Shown here piece after piece: positions 46,656 to 55,955 of a stretch of 64,000 nt of DNA (its first letter is position 1; each line of letters begins with the position of its first letter). Under the pieces are notes generated by a model that searched no databases, was not told the origin of the DNA, and worked only from the letters and a program-made list of their open reading frames with translations. Where the stretch lies: the NCBI GenBank assembly GCA_963787185.1, contig CAWBCC010000012.1, forward strand, positions 62,001-126,000, given 5' to 3'. The position numbers and the translations under genes are program-made. Origin of the DNA: JAJXZP01 sp963787185. Its GTDB lineage: Bacteria > Spirochaetota > Spirochaetia > Treponematales > Rectinemataceae.

Positions 46656-49211
46656 CTAGAAGACGGTGAGATTCGCGGCCTTGACGTCGCCGGGTTCGGT
46701 TCCGAGAGTCGCTTCGACGAGGATGGTATAGACGCCCGGTTTGAGACCGTCGAGATAGGATGCGGGAATGACCGCCTCGCCCCTCCCGTCTCCCGCCAGC
46801 CTTCCGCTTACGGTCATCCTGCCGCCGGAAACCAAGGTCACGCTGATACTCGCCTTGTCGGCCGGTCGGGCGATGTCCGAGGGGAACCCGACTTGACTGA
46901 GCGCGACGCCGACCTCGAGGTCTTTGCCCCTTTGATACGTGCCCACCCTGACGCTGTCGATGCGCGGGAAATTCGATGACAGTTTCTTGGTGAACCAACC
47001 CTGCTCGAAGGGATAGGCCGCGTCGCGGTCGGCTTTGAGGACCATCGAGTTGCTGCGCGGATCGTAGCTGTCGATGACGAATCCGCCGTTGGAGATCACC
47101 GCATGGCCGTGCCTGTCGATGAATGCTATGGCCTTCCCGTAGGCGGAGACGGCCTGTTTCGCAGAAACGTAGCCGATGAGGCTGGCGGGGACCGCTTTTT
47201 TCGCAGCCAGCTCCTCGAGCTTGGCCTTGATGTCCGCGACGCAGTTCTGCGCCAGGAGATCCACCTCGGAGAAGTCTCCGTCGTCGTTGAAGACCCAGGT
47301 CGTCTTGGATGCGGAGCCTTCGGAAACCATGGCCTTCAGAGCCTCGTGGATGGGCCAGGGTATGATGTCTCCGTAGTTGGAGGCCTCGATCATCAGGCTC
47401 GGGCAGAGCAGCGCGGCCAGAGCGTTACGATCCATCGGATTATTCACGTCGCCGTAGACCGTGATCGAATCGCTGCCGTTGAAGACCAGGCCCTTCACGC
47501 GGATGATGCTCAGGTTGACCGCTTCGGCGTAGCTCTCTTCGTAGACTTTGTCGTCCTCGCTGCGCCGGACACAGAGATCGTAGGGGCGGGCGAGGGCGTA
47601 GCGATAGTCGTTCATGTCGATTCTGCGGCCGTCGTGCCACCGGCCGAACTTGAAGGTGAATGTGGCTTCGGACCAGGCCATATTCTTCCCGGGGGGAACC
47701 TGGACGTAATCATAGATGGAACCGTCGCCCTTCAGGTCTACGTAATTGATGCCGTGCTCCCATTTCTGATCGCGCGCGTTCCACAGCACGGCCGCGGGCG
47801 GAACGGGAATGCCGCCCGCGGGCGGCGTCGCGCCGAAATCGATCGGGCCGGTTTTCACGTTCGACCAGGAGGCGGTCATCGGGAAGGGAACGCCGGTGAG
47901 AGGATTGGCGCCATACTCCGGATCCGACACATTCTTGATGACGGCGCTCGAACAGGCATCTCCGAAACCATCGGGGCCGATCGGGTCCCACGCGGCCGTG
48001 AAGAGCGCGCCCTTCGAGGAGAACTCGGATAGGCGCAGGGTCTTGAGCCCGTCCGAACCGCGCTTCACGTCGGCGGAATAGAGGGAATAGGCATCGATGC
48101 CGTCGCCGACGCCGTAGAGCATTCTCGAATTGAAGCGGTCCCTGTCGGCGTAGGTATAGGTCGTCTGTGAGGCTATGAATACGCGGACCGCCTCCTTCAG
48201 GCCCAGTTCGGTGGCCGTCAGAAGCTTGCCGTAGTACTCCTCGCCGCTGGAAATGCGATAGTTCGTGCAGTCCTGCGTGAGGTTGTCGAGTTCCTCGTTC
48301 TCGTAGTTCCACTGGCCGGCCCTGCCGCCGCCCGGCATGAACGAGCACCAGGGGGCGTACATCTGCGCTATGCTGCCGTCCCAAAACTCGTAGGTCTGGC
48401 CGCCTCCCCACGCGTCGGTGTAGAGATTCCATTGACAGGCGGCAGGGTCCGTCTTGTTCCAGATGGAGCTGCACTTGGCCCGATCGTATTCGAGGCGCTC
48501 GACCTTGATGCCGGCTTTTTCGATTTCGTCGGCGATATAGCGGCCCAGGGGCAGGCGGAGGTTCGGTTCGTCGACCCGGATCAGGAAATTCACCGTCACG
48601 ATGTCTCCGTCGTAGCTCCACCACCGGCCGTTCCTTTCGAGTTTGGGGTCCGCGGCCGCCGCTTCCCTCATGGCGGCGTCGATGTCGGCGAGGGCCTTCC
48701 CCTCGTCGCCGGAAGCCGTGAATCCGAGCCCGGCGGCGAGGGCGGCGAAGCCGACGCTGTTCGGCTGCCCTTGGCTCACGGGCGTATACATGGGCCTTCC
48801 GGCGCCCGACATGATCTCGTCGATGACCTTCTTCCGATCGATGAGGAAGTTCATCGCGTAGCGGATCTCGCGGATGGCGAAGGGATTGAACCTGACGGAG
48901 CCGTCGGGGGAGGTCGCCGTGTAGGGAGCCTTGTTCGGATAGGGATTGATCAAGAGATCGACGTAGAATGCGCCGTTCACCGCATAGGGTTCGAGCTTGG
49001 CCCTTATGTCGTCGGGAAGGGCCTTGAAGGTGGCGCCGTCGGCGGCATAGTCGAAGAGATCGCTCCGTCCGGAAGCGAGATCCTTGAGCGCCGGATCCTG
49101 CTGGGTCTTCGCATCTATCAATATCTCGTCGACGAGGGGGCCCCTTGTCTGCGCGCCCAGCGAAGCGGCGAGCCACAAGGAGACCGCCAGGACGATCGAG
49201 GACTTCTTCAT
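46656..49211 (-). CDS. Orphan family-5 solute-binding protein
   Basis: An 851-residue exported protein. Residues 1-20 are a signal peptide (MKKSSIVLAVSLWLAASLGA). The body resembles the peptide/nickel-type (SBP family 5) binding proteins, with FAIREIRYAMNFLIDRKKVIDEI near 115-137, the typical lobe hinge, and RWHDGRRIDMNDYRYALARPYD near 530. It is far longer than the usual 500-600 residues, and the last 110 or so residues form an extra beta domain (VSGRLAGDGRGEAVIPASYLDG). ATG 49211 has GGGGG upstream. No permease or ATPase lies nearby, so its transporter is elsewhere or it senses a ligand. Upstream neighbour: the nucleoside kinase. Confidence 0.85.
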   Translation of the reverse strand: MKKSSIVLAVSLWLAASLGAQTRGPLVDEILIDAKTQQDPALKDLASGRSDLFDYAADGATFKALPDDIRAKLEPYAVNGAFYVDLLINPYPNKAPYTATSPDGSVRFNPFAIREIRYAMNFLIDRKKVIDEIMSGAGRPMYTPVSQGQPNSVGFAALAAGLGFTASGDEGKALADIDAAMREAAAADPKLERNGRWWSYDGDIVTVNFLIRVDEPNLRLPLGRYIADEIEKAGIKVERLEYDRAKCSSIWNKTDPAACQWNLYTDAWGGGQTYEFWDGSIAQMYAPWCSFMPGGGRAGQWNYENEELDNLTQDCTNYRISSGEEYYGKLLTATELGLKEAVRVFIASQTTYTYADRDRFNSRMLYGVGDGIDAYSLYSADVKRGSDGLKTLRLSEFSSKGALFTAAWDPIGPDGFGDACSSAVIKNVSDPEYGANPLTGVPFPMTASWSNVKTGPIDFGATPPAGGIPVPPAAVLWNARDQKWEHGINYVDLKGDGSIYDYVQVPPGKNMAWSEATFTFKFGRWHDGRRIDMNDYRYALARPYDLCVRRSEDDKVYEESYAEAVNLSIIRVKGLVFNGSDSITVYGDVNNPMDRNALAALLCPSLMIEASNYGDIIPWPIHEALKAMVSEGSASKTTWVFNDDGDFSEVDLLAQNCVADIKAKLEELAAKKAVPASLIGYVSAKQAVSAYGKAIAFIDRHGHAVISNGGFVIDSYDPRSNSMVLKADRDAAYPFEQGWFTKKLSSNFPRIDSVRVGTYQRGKDLEVGVALSQVGFPSDIARPADKASISVTLVSGGRMTVSGRLAGDGRGEAVIPASYLDGLKPGVYTILVEATLGTEPGDVKAANLTVF

Positions 49212-49262
49212 GCGAACCCCCAGGGGACCGGAATGCCGACGGTGCATTGTATATCACGGCGA

Positions 49263-50918
49263 CTAGTATTTGAACTCGCTGTCTCCTATGAACTCGCGAA
49301 GAATGCTGTCGCGGGGCACGTTCTGCGCGGGTATCGGCGCGAAATTGTCGAGGAAGGCCTGGAGACGACGCGCCTCGGAATACTCCGGCTCCGGGGGCTT
49401 CACGGTGCGCAGAAGCGGCTCGGCGTAGACCTTGAGCACGCCCAGCTCGTAATCCAGAGCCGAGTTGAAGGCGGCGTCCGCGGAGTTCTGGAACGGAAAG
49501 ATATGCTTCGCTTCACCGCGTTGGACGGAGGGCCACATCTTGAGTGTGGCTCCGGCCGAATGCCCGCGGAAATTGTAATCGCGCACCATGCGCCTGAGAA
49601 GGCGATTGTCGGTCGTGCTCACGCGATTGTGGTCGTCCAGATTCAGCTGGGTGAGCGCGCTGATGTAGACCTTGAACTTCTGCTCTTTCGGTATGCGGGG
49701 CGTCAGCCTGTCGTTGAGCCCATGGATACCCTCCATCACGAGGATCTGCCTGCCTCCCATCTTGATTCTCTTGCCCGAGCTTTTTCGGCTGCCCGACTTG
49801 AAGTCGAAGGAGGGAAGCTCGATCTCCTCGCCCGCGAAGAGGGCCAGAAGCTGATCGTTGAGATACTCGACATCGAGCGCCTCGAGGCATTCGAAGTCGT
49901 AGTCGCCGTTCTCGTCGAGCGGAGTGCGTTCGCGGTCGACGAAATAGTCGTCGAGCGAGATGACCAGGGGCTCGAAACCCATCACCTTGAGCTGAATGGA
50001 TAGTTTCTTCGACATCGTCGTCTTGCCCGAGCTGGACGGCCCAGCTATGAGCACGACCTTCACCGAACTCGACTTTTCCGCCACCATGTCGGCGATGCCC
50101 GCTATCTTCTTGTTCTGCAGCGCCTCCGCGACCTGGATGTAGCCCTTGATCCCCTTCGAGCCGTTGACCCTGTTGAGAGAACCGACCGAGGAAACGCCGA
50201 GCACGAGCGCGCGTTCACGCGTTTCCTTCGTGATCGAATAGAGCACGGGATCATCGACGAAGGGCCTGATCCTGTCGGGCTCCTCTTTGTGCGGATAGCG
50301 CAGAAGGAGCCCGTTGCGATAGGGCAGGAGTTCGAAGGTCTTGAGTACCCCGGTTGAGGGCACGAGCGGATGGACATGAAGATCGCGGAAACCCGAACAC
50401 TCGTTGAGCGGAATGAGCGAGTCGTTCAGATTCTCGAGCAGCAGGAGGGTGTCGGGCTGTGAACTGCTGCGGAAGTACTCCACGGCGTCGGCCCAGGAAT
50501 GCCACTCGACGCTTATGGGCTCGTCGCGTTCGACCAGCTCGCGCATACGCTTTTCCAAAGCCGCGACCTCCGCGGCGCTCATCGGCGTGTCGTCCGCGAA
50601 CTGATGGAAGAAGCCCGTGCCGATCGCCATGCCGGCCACGAACCGCCTGCCGGCATGGATGTCCCGGACCGCTATGGCGAGGAGGAAGCACAGGGAGCGG
50701 CGGTAGGTAGTCGCGCCCTGTGCCGTATCGAGCGTGACCGGCGAGACCGCGCAGTCGGTGAGAAGCGTCGCGTCGAGGGGTCTCAGTTCGTTGTTCACGA
50801 ACACGGCCGCCAGCGGCCAGCTCAGGCTACCCATGCGGCCTATGACGTCGGCGACCTTGACCCCCGCAGGGTAGGCAAGCTTCTCTCCCGATACATACGT
50901 GACGGTGATCTGTCTCAT
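49263..50918 (-). CDS. TGS/SAD-like plus uridine kinase-like fusion protein
   Basis: A 551-residue fusion. Residues 1-60 are a TGS domain (ITVTYVSGEKLAYPAGVKVADVIGRM). About 65-210 resemble the threonyl/alanyl-tRNA synthetase SAD region. From about 285 onward is a phosphoribulokinase/uridine-kinase P-loop domain with Walker A GPSSSGKTTMSKKL, SLDDYFVDRERTP and VMEGIHGLND. The architecture is conserved in spirochaetes, Bacteroidetes and Firmicutes. Kinase activity on a nucleoside is likely from the P-loop domain; the role of the synthetase-like half is unknown. ATG 50918, minus strand, 51 bp before the orphan binding protein. Confidence 0.9.
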   Translation of the reverse strand: MRQITVTYVSGEKLAYPAGVKVADVIGRMGSLSWPLAAVFVNNELRPLDATLLTDCAVSPVTLDTAQGATTYRRSLCFLLAIAVRDIHAGRRFVAGMAIGTGFFHQFADDTPMSAAEVAALEKRMRELVERDEPISVEWHSWADAVEYFRSSSQPDTLLLLENLNDSLIPLNECSGFRDLHVHPLVPSTGVLKTFELLPYRNGLLLRYPHKEEPDRIRPFVDDPVLYSITKETRERALVLGVSSVGSLNRVNGSKGIKGYIQVAEALQNKKIAGIADMVAEKSSSVKVVLIAGPSSSGKTTMSKKLSIQLKVMGFEPLVISLDDYFVDRERTPLDENGDYDFECLEALDVEYLNDQLLALFAGEEIELPSFDFKSGSRKSSGKRIKMGGRQILVMEGIHGLNDRLTPRIPKEQKFKVYISALTQLNLDDHNRVSTTDNRLLRRMVRDYNFRGHSAGATLKMWPSVQRGEAKHIFPFQNSADAAFNSALDYELGVLKVYAEPLLRTVKPPEPEYSEARRLQAFLDNFAPIPAQNVPRDSILREFIGDSEFKY

Positions 50919-50970
50919 CTCGTTCCACCCCCGCCATCAGATTAGCTCAGGACGCGCGCCGTTGAAAGAG

Positions 50971-51001
50971 CGCCTCCGCGCACCGCAGGCCGCCGGAGGC
51001 G
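50971..51001 (-). terminator. Candidate terminator of the MalEFG-type operon
   Basis: CGCCTCCG and CGGAGGCG form a perfect 8-bp stem around a 15-nt loop, 60 bp beyond the stop of the last permease gene. GC-rich, without a clear T-run. Confidence 0.45.
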
Positions 51002-51060
51002 ACCCTCACGATCACTTCCGCCCGGTCCGCGGCCGGCGCCGTCTGCTCGGGGCCGCGACG

Positions 51061-51885
51061 CTAGCCTTTTACCGCACCGGCCGCAATGCCCTTGATGATG
51101 TATTTCTGCAGGGCCAGATAGAAAAGCATGATGGGCAGGGCGGAGAGAGTGAGCGAGGCGGTCATGGGCCCGTACTCCTTGAGGAACTGGCCGTGAAAGG
51201 CCATCTGCTCGAGCTGGAGCGTACCCGACTTCACGACGATCAGGGGGAGCAGGAAATCGTTCCAAATCCATAGTGCGTCGAGTATCACGATCGTCGCCGT
51301 GATGGGTTTGAGGAGGGGGAATACGATCTTGAAGAAGACGTAAAACTGCCCGGCTCCGTCCATCGCGGCGGACTCTTCGAGCTCGCGCGGCACGCCCTTC
51401 ACGAAGCCGTGAAACATGAATATGGCAGTCGGCGCTCCCAGGCCCCAGTACAGGAACACGACCCCCCAGACGTTCGTGAGTCCCAGGTCCGAGGCGAGGA
51501 CCGCGATGGGCACCATGATGATCTGGAAGGGAATCACGAGGGCCGCGGTGAAAAGAATGTAGACCGTCCAGGACGGAAGAGTTTCGGTGCGGGCGAGCAT
51601 GTAGGCCGCCATGGAGGATACGAGGACGATGCCGCCGACTCCGGCGGCGGTGATGAACAGCGTGTTGGCGAACGTGCGTGCGAAGCGCATAACGCGCCAC
51701 GCCTTGAAGAAATTGTCGAGGAAGAGCGACTTCGGAAGGGACATCGGATTCATCATGATCTGCGCGTCCGGCTTGAAGGCGCTCATCACGACGAAGACTA
51801 CCGGGAAAATGAACACCGCCGCCAGGACGATCATGAAGGGTTCTAGCACCCACTCTCCGCGGGCTCGGATTTTTTTGGCGCTCAT
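51061..51885 (-). CDS. MalG-like sugar ABC transporter permease
   Basis: A 274-residue CUT1-family permease with six predicted helices. Landmarks are FPVVFVVMSAFKPDAQIMMNP near 26-46, LARTETLPSWTVYILF near 96-111 and the EAA loop ELEESAAMDGAGQFYVFFKIVFPLLKP near 170-196. Contact with the ATPase occurs through that loop. The ATPase is not in the window and is probably a shared MsmK/UgpC type. ATG 51885 overlaps the upstream permease stop (ATGA). The usual C-terminal KYIIKGIAAGAVKG tail is present. Confidence 0.94.
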   Translation of the reverse strand: MSAKKIRARGEWVLEPFMIVLAAVFIFPVVFVVMSAFKPDAQIMMNPMSLPKSLFLDNFFKAWRVMRFARTFANTLFITAAGVGGIVLVSSMAAYMLARTETLPSWTVYILFTAALVIPFQIIMVPIAVLASDLGLTNVWGVVFLYWGLGAPTAIFMFHGFVKGVPRELEESAAMDGAGQFYVFFKIVFPLLKPITATIVILDALWIWNDFLLPLIVVKSGTLQLEQMAFHGQFLKEYGPMTASLTLSALPIMLFYLALQKYIIKGIAAGAVKG

Positions 51886-53402
51886 TCCCGGACCTCCCGG
51901 CGCTTCATCGCGAGGAGTTGCACGCCCGTGACCGCCAGGATGACGAGAAACAGGAGGGTCGCCTTCGCCGTCGCCAGCCCTGCCATCTTCTTCGCGAAGG
52001 CGTCGAAGAATATATCCATGACGAAGGGGACGGTGCCGAGCGCATAGCCGGAGGGGCCGGTGAGCGCGTAGGTGAGGTCGAAGCACTTGAGCGCGTTGGC
52101 CGTGGATAGAAAGAGACAGACCGTGATCGCCGGAGCGAGGAGGGGCAACACCACTTTCGCGAGGCGCTGCCGTCCGGTTGCGCCGTCGATCGTCGCAGCC
52201 TCGAGGACGTCGGTCGGAATGTTCTGCAGACCGGCCAGGTAGATCACCATATAGTACCCCGCCATCTGCCACACGGCGACCAGCACGACGAGCCATGGCG
52301 CCTTGTCCGGATCCCCCAGCCACAGCTCGACGCCGGTCAGGCGTGGCAGAAGCTGGGCGAAGATGATCGACCAGATGAGGGCGACGACGATCATGGAAAG
52401 GACATTGGGCAGGAAGAACACGGTTCTCAGTACGTTCTTGGAGCGCATCCGTGTGTCCAAGGCGAGCGCGATGAAGAAGGCGAAGAGGTTGGCGAATAGG
52501 ACCGAGAATACGGTGAAGAAGATCGTAAAACCTACGACGCCGAGATCCACCTTGCGCTGGACCCATGCGGCGGCGAGCTCGTGCCTGAAAGGGCCGAGCG
52601 CGAATATCTCTTCCACCGATGCCTTCGCCATTCTTTGGCTTTCCGCGGAGAACCGCGCCCGCCCGAGAAAGTTTGCCAGGGCCGATTCGGCCGCGGCCCG
52701 GTCGTCCGCGAGGCCGGCATTCTTGATATCCGTGATGAGACTGTCTACGGCGGTCGGCGGCACCGAATTCCTTTGGTTGATCTCGGGTAGCGACCAGATG
52801 TCGTCTTCCAGGGGGACCTCGTCGTAGGCCGGAACGAGCTTGTAGCTCGTTCCGGCCAGCTTGTAATAGACGAAAGCTTCGGAGCGAGCCGAGGCGCCAA
52901 GCCGCGGCAGTATGACTCCCTCGAACTGCCCTTTGTCTATCTCCTTGGGCAGATCGGCATTCTCGTTGTAGTTCGTCTTGGTATAGATGCGCGGATAGAA
53001 CCGCGCGTCCACCTTGCCGGCGAAAATGTCGCGGTAGTTACTCAGTCCTACCGACCGAAAGCCTTCGGGCTCGTATCCCACCGAGGCCAGGATCCGTTCG
53101 ACGCGGTAGCGGGCCAGACCCCGGAGCGCCAGACGGTGGTAGGCCCCGTCTCCGGGGTCGATCGAATAGACATGAAACAGAAAGGCCCGGTCGGACCGAC
53201 TTGTCACCTTGTCCAGAATGCGAGCCTCGAATTCCTCGGCCGGCATGCTGATGGGCGACTTGGGCGTCAGGCCGTCCCAGTTTGTGAACGAGATCGCCAA
53301 GCCCCTAGCGAAGGGGTAGATGAAAAAGAGGGCATAGAGGGCGAAGGCCGGCAGGACGAAGGCGAGAAAGTACAGACGACGTCTCGATCGAGATTGAACC
53401 AT
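51882..53402 (-). CDS. MalF-like permease with a large periplasmic insertion
   Basis: A 506-residue CUT1-family permease, roughly 200 residues longer than the norm. TM1 is at about 10-36 (LAFVLPAFALYALFFIYPFARGL), then ISFTNWDGLTP. Instead of a short loop, residues 45-280 form a soluble region. The conserved VGLSNYRDIF segment is at 118-127, with about 75 residues inserted before it and about 150 after. The membrane core resumes at 285 and the EAA loop is near 400-425 (EAATIDGATGRQRLAKVVLPLL). E. coli MalF also has a large P2 loop, but in a different sequence context. ATG 53402 follows GGGGAGAAGG. Confidence 0.92.
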   Translation of the reverse strand: MVQSRSRRRLYFLAFVLPAFALYALFFIYPFARGLAISFTNWDGLTPKSPISMPAEEFEARILDKVTSRSDRAFLFHVYSIDPGDGAYHRLALRGLARYRVERILASVGYEPEGFRSVGLSNYRDIFAGKVDARFYPRIYTKTNYNENADLPKEIDKGQFEGVILPRLGASARSEAFVYYKLAGTSYKLVPAYDEVPLEDDIWSLPEINQRNSVPPTAVDSLITDIKNAGLADDRAAAESALANFLGRARFSAESQRMAKASVEEIFALGPFRHELAAAWVQRKVDLGVVGFTIFFTVFSVLFANLFAFFIALALDTRMRSKNVLRTVFFLPNVLSMIVVALIWSIIFAQLLPRLTGVELWLGDPDKAPWLVVLVAVWQMAGYYMVIYLAGLQNIPTDVLEAATIDGATGRQRLAKVVLPLLAPAITVCLFLSTANALKCFDLTYALTGPSGYALGTVPFVMDIFFDAFAKKMAGLATAKATLLFLVILAVTGVQLLAMKRREVRE

Positions 53403-53409
53403 GGCCTTC

Positions 53410-53465
53410 TCCCCTCCGTGCCTTTGTGGCCACGTTGCCTCTTTCGTAACGTCTCCGCGGTTTGA
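53410..53465. repeat. Possible fragment of the foldback repeat family
   Basis: In the 78-bp gap between binding-protein and permease genes, the minus strand reads AACCGCGGAGAC, then GGCCACAAAGGCACGGAGG. These resemble the arm sequences of the elements at 37552-37680 and 58667-58795, here in direct rather than inverted order. Confidence 0.4.
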
Positions 53466-53480
53466 TCGCTTTCCGATCGA

Positions 53481-54725
53481 TCAGCTGCCCGAGGTCTTGG
53501 CCACTTCGGCGGCCCATTCCTTGTCGATGTCGGAGATGACGTCGTCGGCGCTCTTCTTCCCGAACATGTACTGCTGCGCGCCGTTCTTGCAGGCATCTTC
53601 GAACACGGCCGTGGGGTAGGCGGCGAAGGCCCAGGGATAGGAGCCGTTCTTGCTCACCGTGCTCATGAGGTCGACGAAGGGTCCGCCGAGGGCGGATACG
53701 TCCGCGCCCCTGAAGGTCGAGGTGAGCTTGTAGTCCTTGACCCATATCTGTCTGGCTTTGGGCGTGGAAAGCCATGCCAGGAATTTGAGGGCAGCGGCGC
53801 GCTTCTCGGGCGAGGACTGGGAGGAAACGGCGAAGCAGGAGTCCACATCGGCGTAGAATTTGTTCATCTTCGGCTCGTTGTAGACCGGGAAGGGCACGAA
53901 GCCGCACTTGAGCTTGGGATTGGTTCCGATGGCGGCGCCGTACGACCAGAGCCCCTGCACCATCATCGCGGCCTTGCCGTTGGCGAACTCGGCCTGCTGC
54001 TGGTCCCAGCCCATCTCCTGAGCGTCCTTGTCCATATTTGCCCGATAAAAGTCCATGATGGTGAAGAGCTTGGTGGTGTCCACACAGCCGTAAGATGTCT
54101 TGCCGGCGTTCATGTCTGCCACGAACCGCGTCGCGTCGATGCCTTTCTCGGCGAGGAGCGTCGTCTGGACCATGGTGATGAAGTGACCCATCGACCAATT
54201 CTCCTTGAGAAGACCGGCGAAGGGCGTCACGCCATTGGTCTGAAGCAGATCGCAGACGCGCTGAAGATCGCGGTAGGTCGTCGGCGCCTTGAGGCCGTAT
54301 TTCGCGAATATGTCCTTGTTGTATATGATGCCGATCCCCGCGAAGTCCATCGGCAGGGCCCATTGCTTTCCGTCCCAGGTGACCGCGGCCTTCGCGCCGT
54401 CGATGACTTTGCGGATCACAGGTTCATTGGAGAGATCGACCAGGTAGCCTTTCTTGGCGTACTCGAAGACGCGGGAATAGGATTGCATCTGGAGAATGTC
54501 GGAGAGCTGTCCCTGGACGGCGCGGGCCGACATGGTCGCGTCGGCGTCGTTGGGGATGATGAGCAGGGAAATCTGGATGCCGGGATTCTCCTTCATGAAC
54601 TCGCCGACGAGCATCTTGAGTCCGTCCTGATTCTCCTGCTTGTAATAGTACATCTCGATTTTCTGAGCCGAGGCCATCCCTGCGATGGACAAGGCCGCGA
54701 CGGCGATTGCGATGAGCCTTTTCAT
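53481..54725 (-). CDS. Sugar ABC transporter binding protein, family 1
   Basis: A 414-residue exported protein. Residues 1-20 are a signal peptide (ending MASA). The mature chain is a CUT1/family-1 binding protein: IEMYYYKQENQDGLKMLVGEFMKENPGI near 23-50, ALPMDFAGIGIIYNKDIFAKYGLK near 123-146 and NGKAAMMVQGLWSYGAAIG near 250-268. AAAGGAGG precedes ATG 54725. First gene of the operon with the MalF- and MalG-like permeases. Substrate is probably an oligosaccharide or polyol; sequence alone does not say which. Confidence 0.93.
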   Translation of the reverse strand: MKRLIAIAVAALSIAGMASAQKIEMYYYKQENQDGLKMLVGEFMKENPGIQISLLIIPNDADATMSARAVQGQLSDILQMQSYSRVFEYAKKGYLVDLSNEPVIRKVIDGAKAAVTWDGKQWALPMDFAGIGIIYNKDIFAKYGLKAPTTYRDLQRVCDLLQTNGVTPFAGLLKENWSMGHFITMVQTTLLAEKGIDATRFVADMNAGKTSYGCVDTTKLFTIMDFYRANMDKDAQEMGWDQQQAEFANGKAAMMVQGLWSYGAAIGTNPKLKCGFVPFPVYNEPKMNKFYADVDSCFAVSSQSSPEKRAAALKFLAWLSTPKARQIWVKDYKLTSTFRGADVSALGGPFVDLMSTVSKNGSYPWAFAAYPTAVFEDACKNGAQQYMFGKKSADDVISDIDKEWAAEVAKTSGS

Positions 54726-54778
54726 GCTCGAACCTCCTTTGGTCTCCGGAGCGCTGAAACGATCCGCGCTAAGGACCG

Positions 54779-54807
54779 ATTGTGCGACTGCCCTCTATTT
54801 TTGTCAA
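54779..54807 (-). promoter_or_regulatory. Promoter of the MalEFG-type operon
   Basis: On the minus strand, TTGACA (54807-54802), 17-bp spacer and CACAAT (54784-54779), 54 bp before ATG 54725. Confidence 0.65.
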
Positions 54808-54813
54808 GAAAAT

Positions 54814-54840
54814 ATTTAACCGGTTTAGCAAATCGGTTTA
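54814..54840. promoter_or_regulatory. Putative LacI-type operator in the divergent region
   Basis: ATTTAACCGGTTTAG followed by AAATCGGTTTAC: a near-palindrome centred on CCGG plus a repeated half-site. It lies between the two divergent promoters, where the adjacent LacI-family regulator could act. Different in sequence from the 27056/33746 operators. Confidence 0.5.
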
Positions 54841-54850
54841 CATCTTGAGA

Positions 54851-54879
54851 TTGACCATCATGACCCGGTACGCTAGACT
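54851..54879 (+). promoter_or_regulatory. Candidate promoter of the second LacI-family gene
   Basis: TTGACC (54851-54856), 17-bp spacer and TAGACT (54874-54879), 16 bp before ATG 54896. Confidence 0.5.
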
Positions 54880-54895
54880 ACTTAGAGGGAACAGC

Positions 54896-55930
54896 ATGCG
54901 GCTTACCATAAAAGACATCGCCCAGAGAGCCGGCGTTTCCAAGACGACCGTATCCTTCGCTCTGAACGACCCGAGTCGCATCTCCGTCGAGACCTACAAG
55001 CGCGTCATGGGCATCGTGGAGGAGCTCGGCTATGTACCCGATCCGGTGGCCCGCACCCTCACGACCAAGCGGCGTGGAACCCTGGGACTTCTTCTGCCTC
55101 AACCCATAACCGAAGCCTTTCGGAATCCCTATCTCTGCGAAATCATCCGCGGCATAGGCGAAGTCTGCGAGCCGCGAGAGCTGTCGCTCACCGTGCTGCC
55201 GCCGCTCAAAGGGAGGATCATCGAGGCCGCCCGCAGGGCCTCCGTCGACGGTATCATCACGATCGGCGTCGGGCCCGATCACGAGGTAGTGGAGCTCATT
55301 CACAATCGTCACATTCCCTTCGTCACGATCGACGGCCAGGCTTCGGAGGCGACGGTCAATATCGGAATCGACGACGAGGAGGCGGGCTTCGTGCTCATGC
55401 GCCACATCATCGAGCTCGGGCATCGGCGTATAGCCGTCCTTGCGCTGAGGCCCGAGACCATCAATCCGCCCGAGTCGCGCTTTTCGCTGGTCCGCGACCG
55501 CCGACTCGCAGGCTTCGCCCGGGCCCTCGATCGATCGGCCCTCTCCCTGGAATCGCCCGGCATCTCGGTCGTGCCGGTGGAGAGCTCGGTCGAGGGCGGG
55601 GCGGCTGCAGTCGCCTCGATACTCGCGAGTCCGGGCCCCGCTCCTACGGCCATCGTCGCCATGGCCGACGTCGTCGCCCTCGGCGCCTACGATGCGTGCC
55701 GGAAGCTCGGACGTGCGATCCCCGCCGACCTCAGCGTCTCCGGCTTCGACGATATACCCATGGCCGCCATGGTCTCGCCTCCGCTCACCACGGTCAGGCA
55801 GCCTGGGCGCGAAAAGGGTCAGGCGGCCGCTTCGCTGGTCATCGATCTCCTCGAAGGTAAGGAGGCCGCCCATCGCTGCCTGAGAGCGGAGCTTCTCGCC
55901 CGAGCCTCCACGGCGGCTCCCCGGACCTAG
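54896..55930 (+). CDS. LacI-family regulator of the MalEFG-type operon
   Basis: A 344-residue repressor. HTH and hinge: LTIKDIAQRAGVSKTTVSFA (3-22) and PDPVARTLTTKRRGTLG (about 47-63). The effector domain reaches the C-terminus with AIVAMADVVALGAYDACRKLG and SVSGFDDIPMAAMVSPPLTTV. ATG 54896 has AGAGGGA upstream and is divergent from the binding-protein gene, which makes local control likely. The effector is presumably the transported sugar. It differs clearly from the 25877-26881 repressor. Confidence 0.92.
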   Translation: MRLTIKDIAQRAGVSKTTVSFALNDPSRISVETYKRVMGIVEELGYVPDPVARTLTTKRRGTLGLLLPQPITEAFRNPYLCEIIRGIGEVCEPRELSLTVLPPLKGRIIEAARRASVDGIITIGVGPDHEVVELIHNRHIPFVTIDGQASEATVNIGIDDEEAGFVLMRHIIELGHRRIAVLALRPETINPPESRFSLVRDRRLAGFARALDRSALSLESPGISVVPVESSVEGGAAAVASILASPGPAPTAIVAMADVVALGAYDACRKLGRAIPADLSVSGFDDIPMAAMVSPPLTTVRQPGREKGQAAASLVIDLLEGKEAAHRCLRAELLARASTAAPRT

Positions 55931-55955
55931 GCGATCGGCGCAGGAAGCAAGACGG

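Noticed and set aside
48432..50003. 523-codon plus-strand frame
   Set aside because: It is antisense to the binding-protein and kinase genes and has no recognisable domain; long shadow frames are expected at this GC content.
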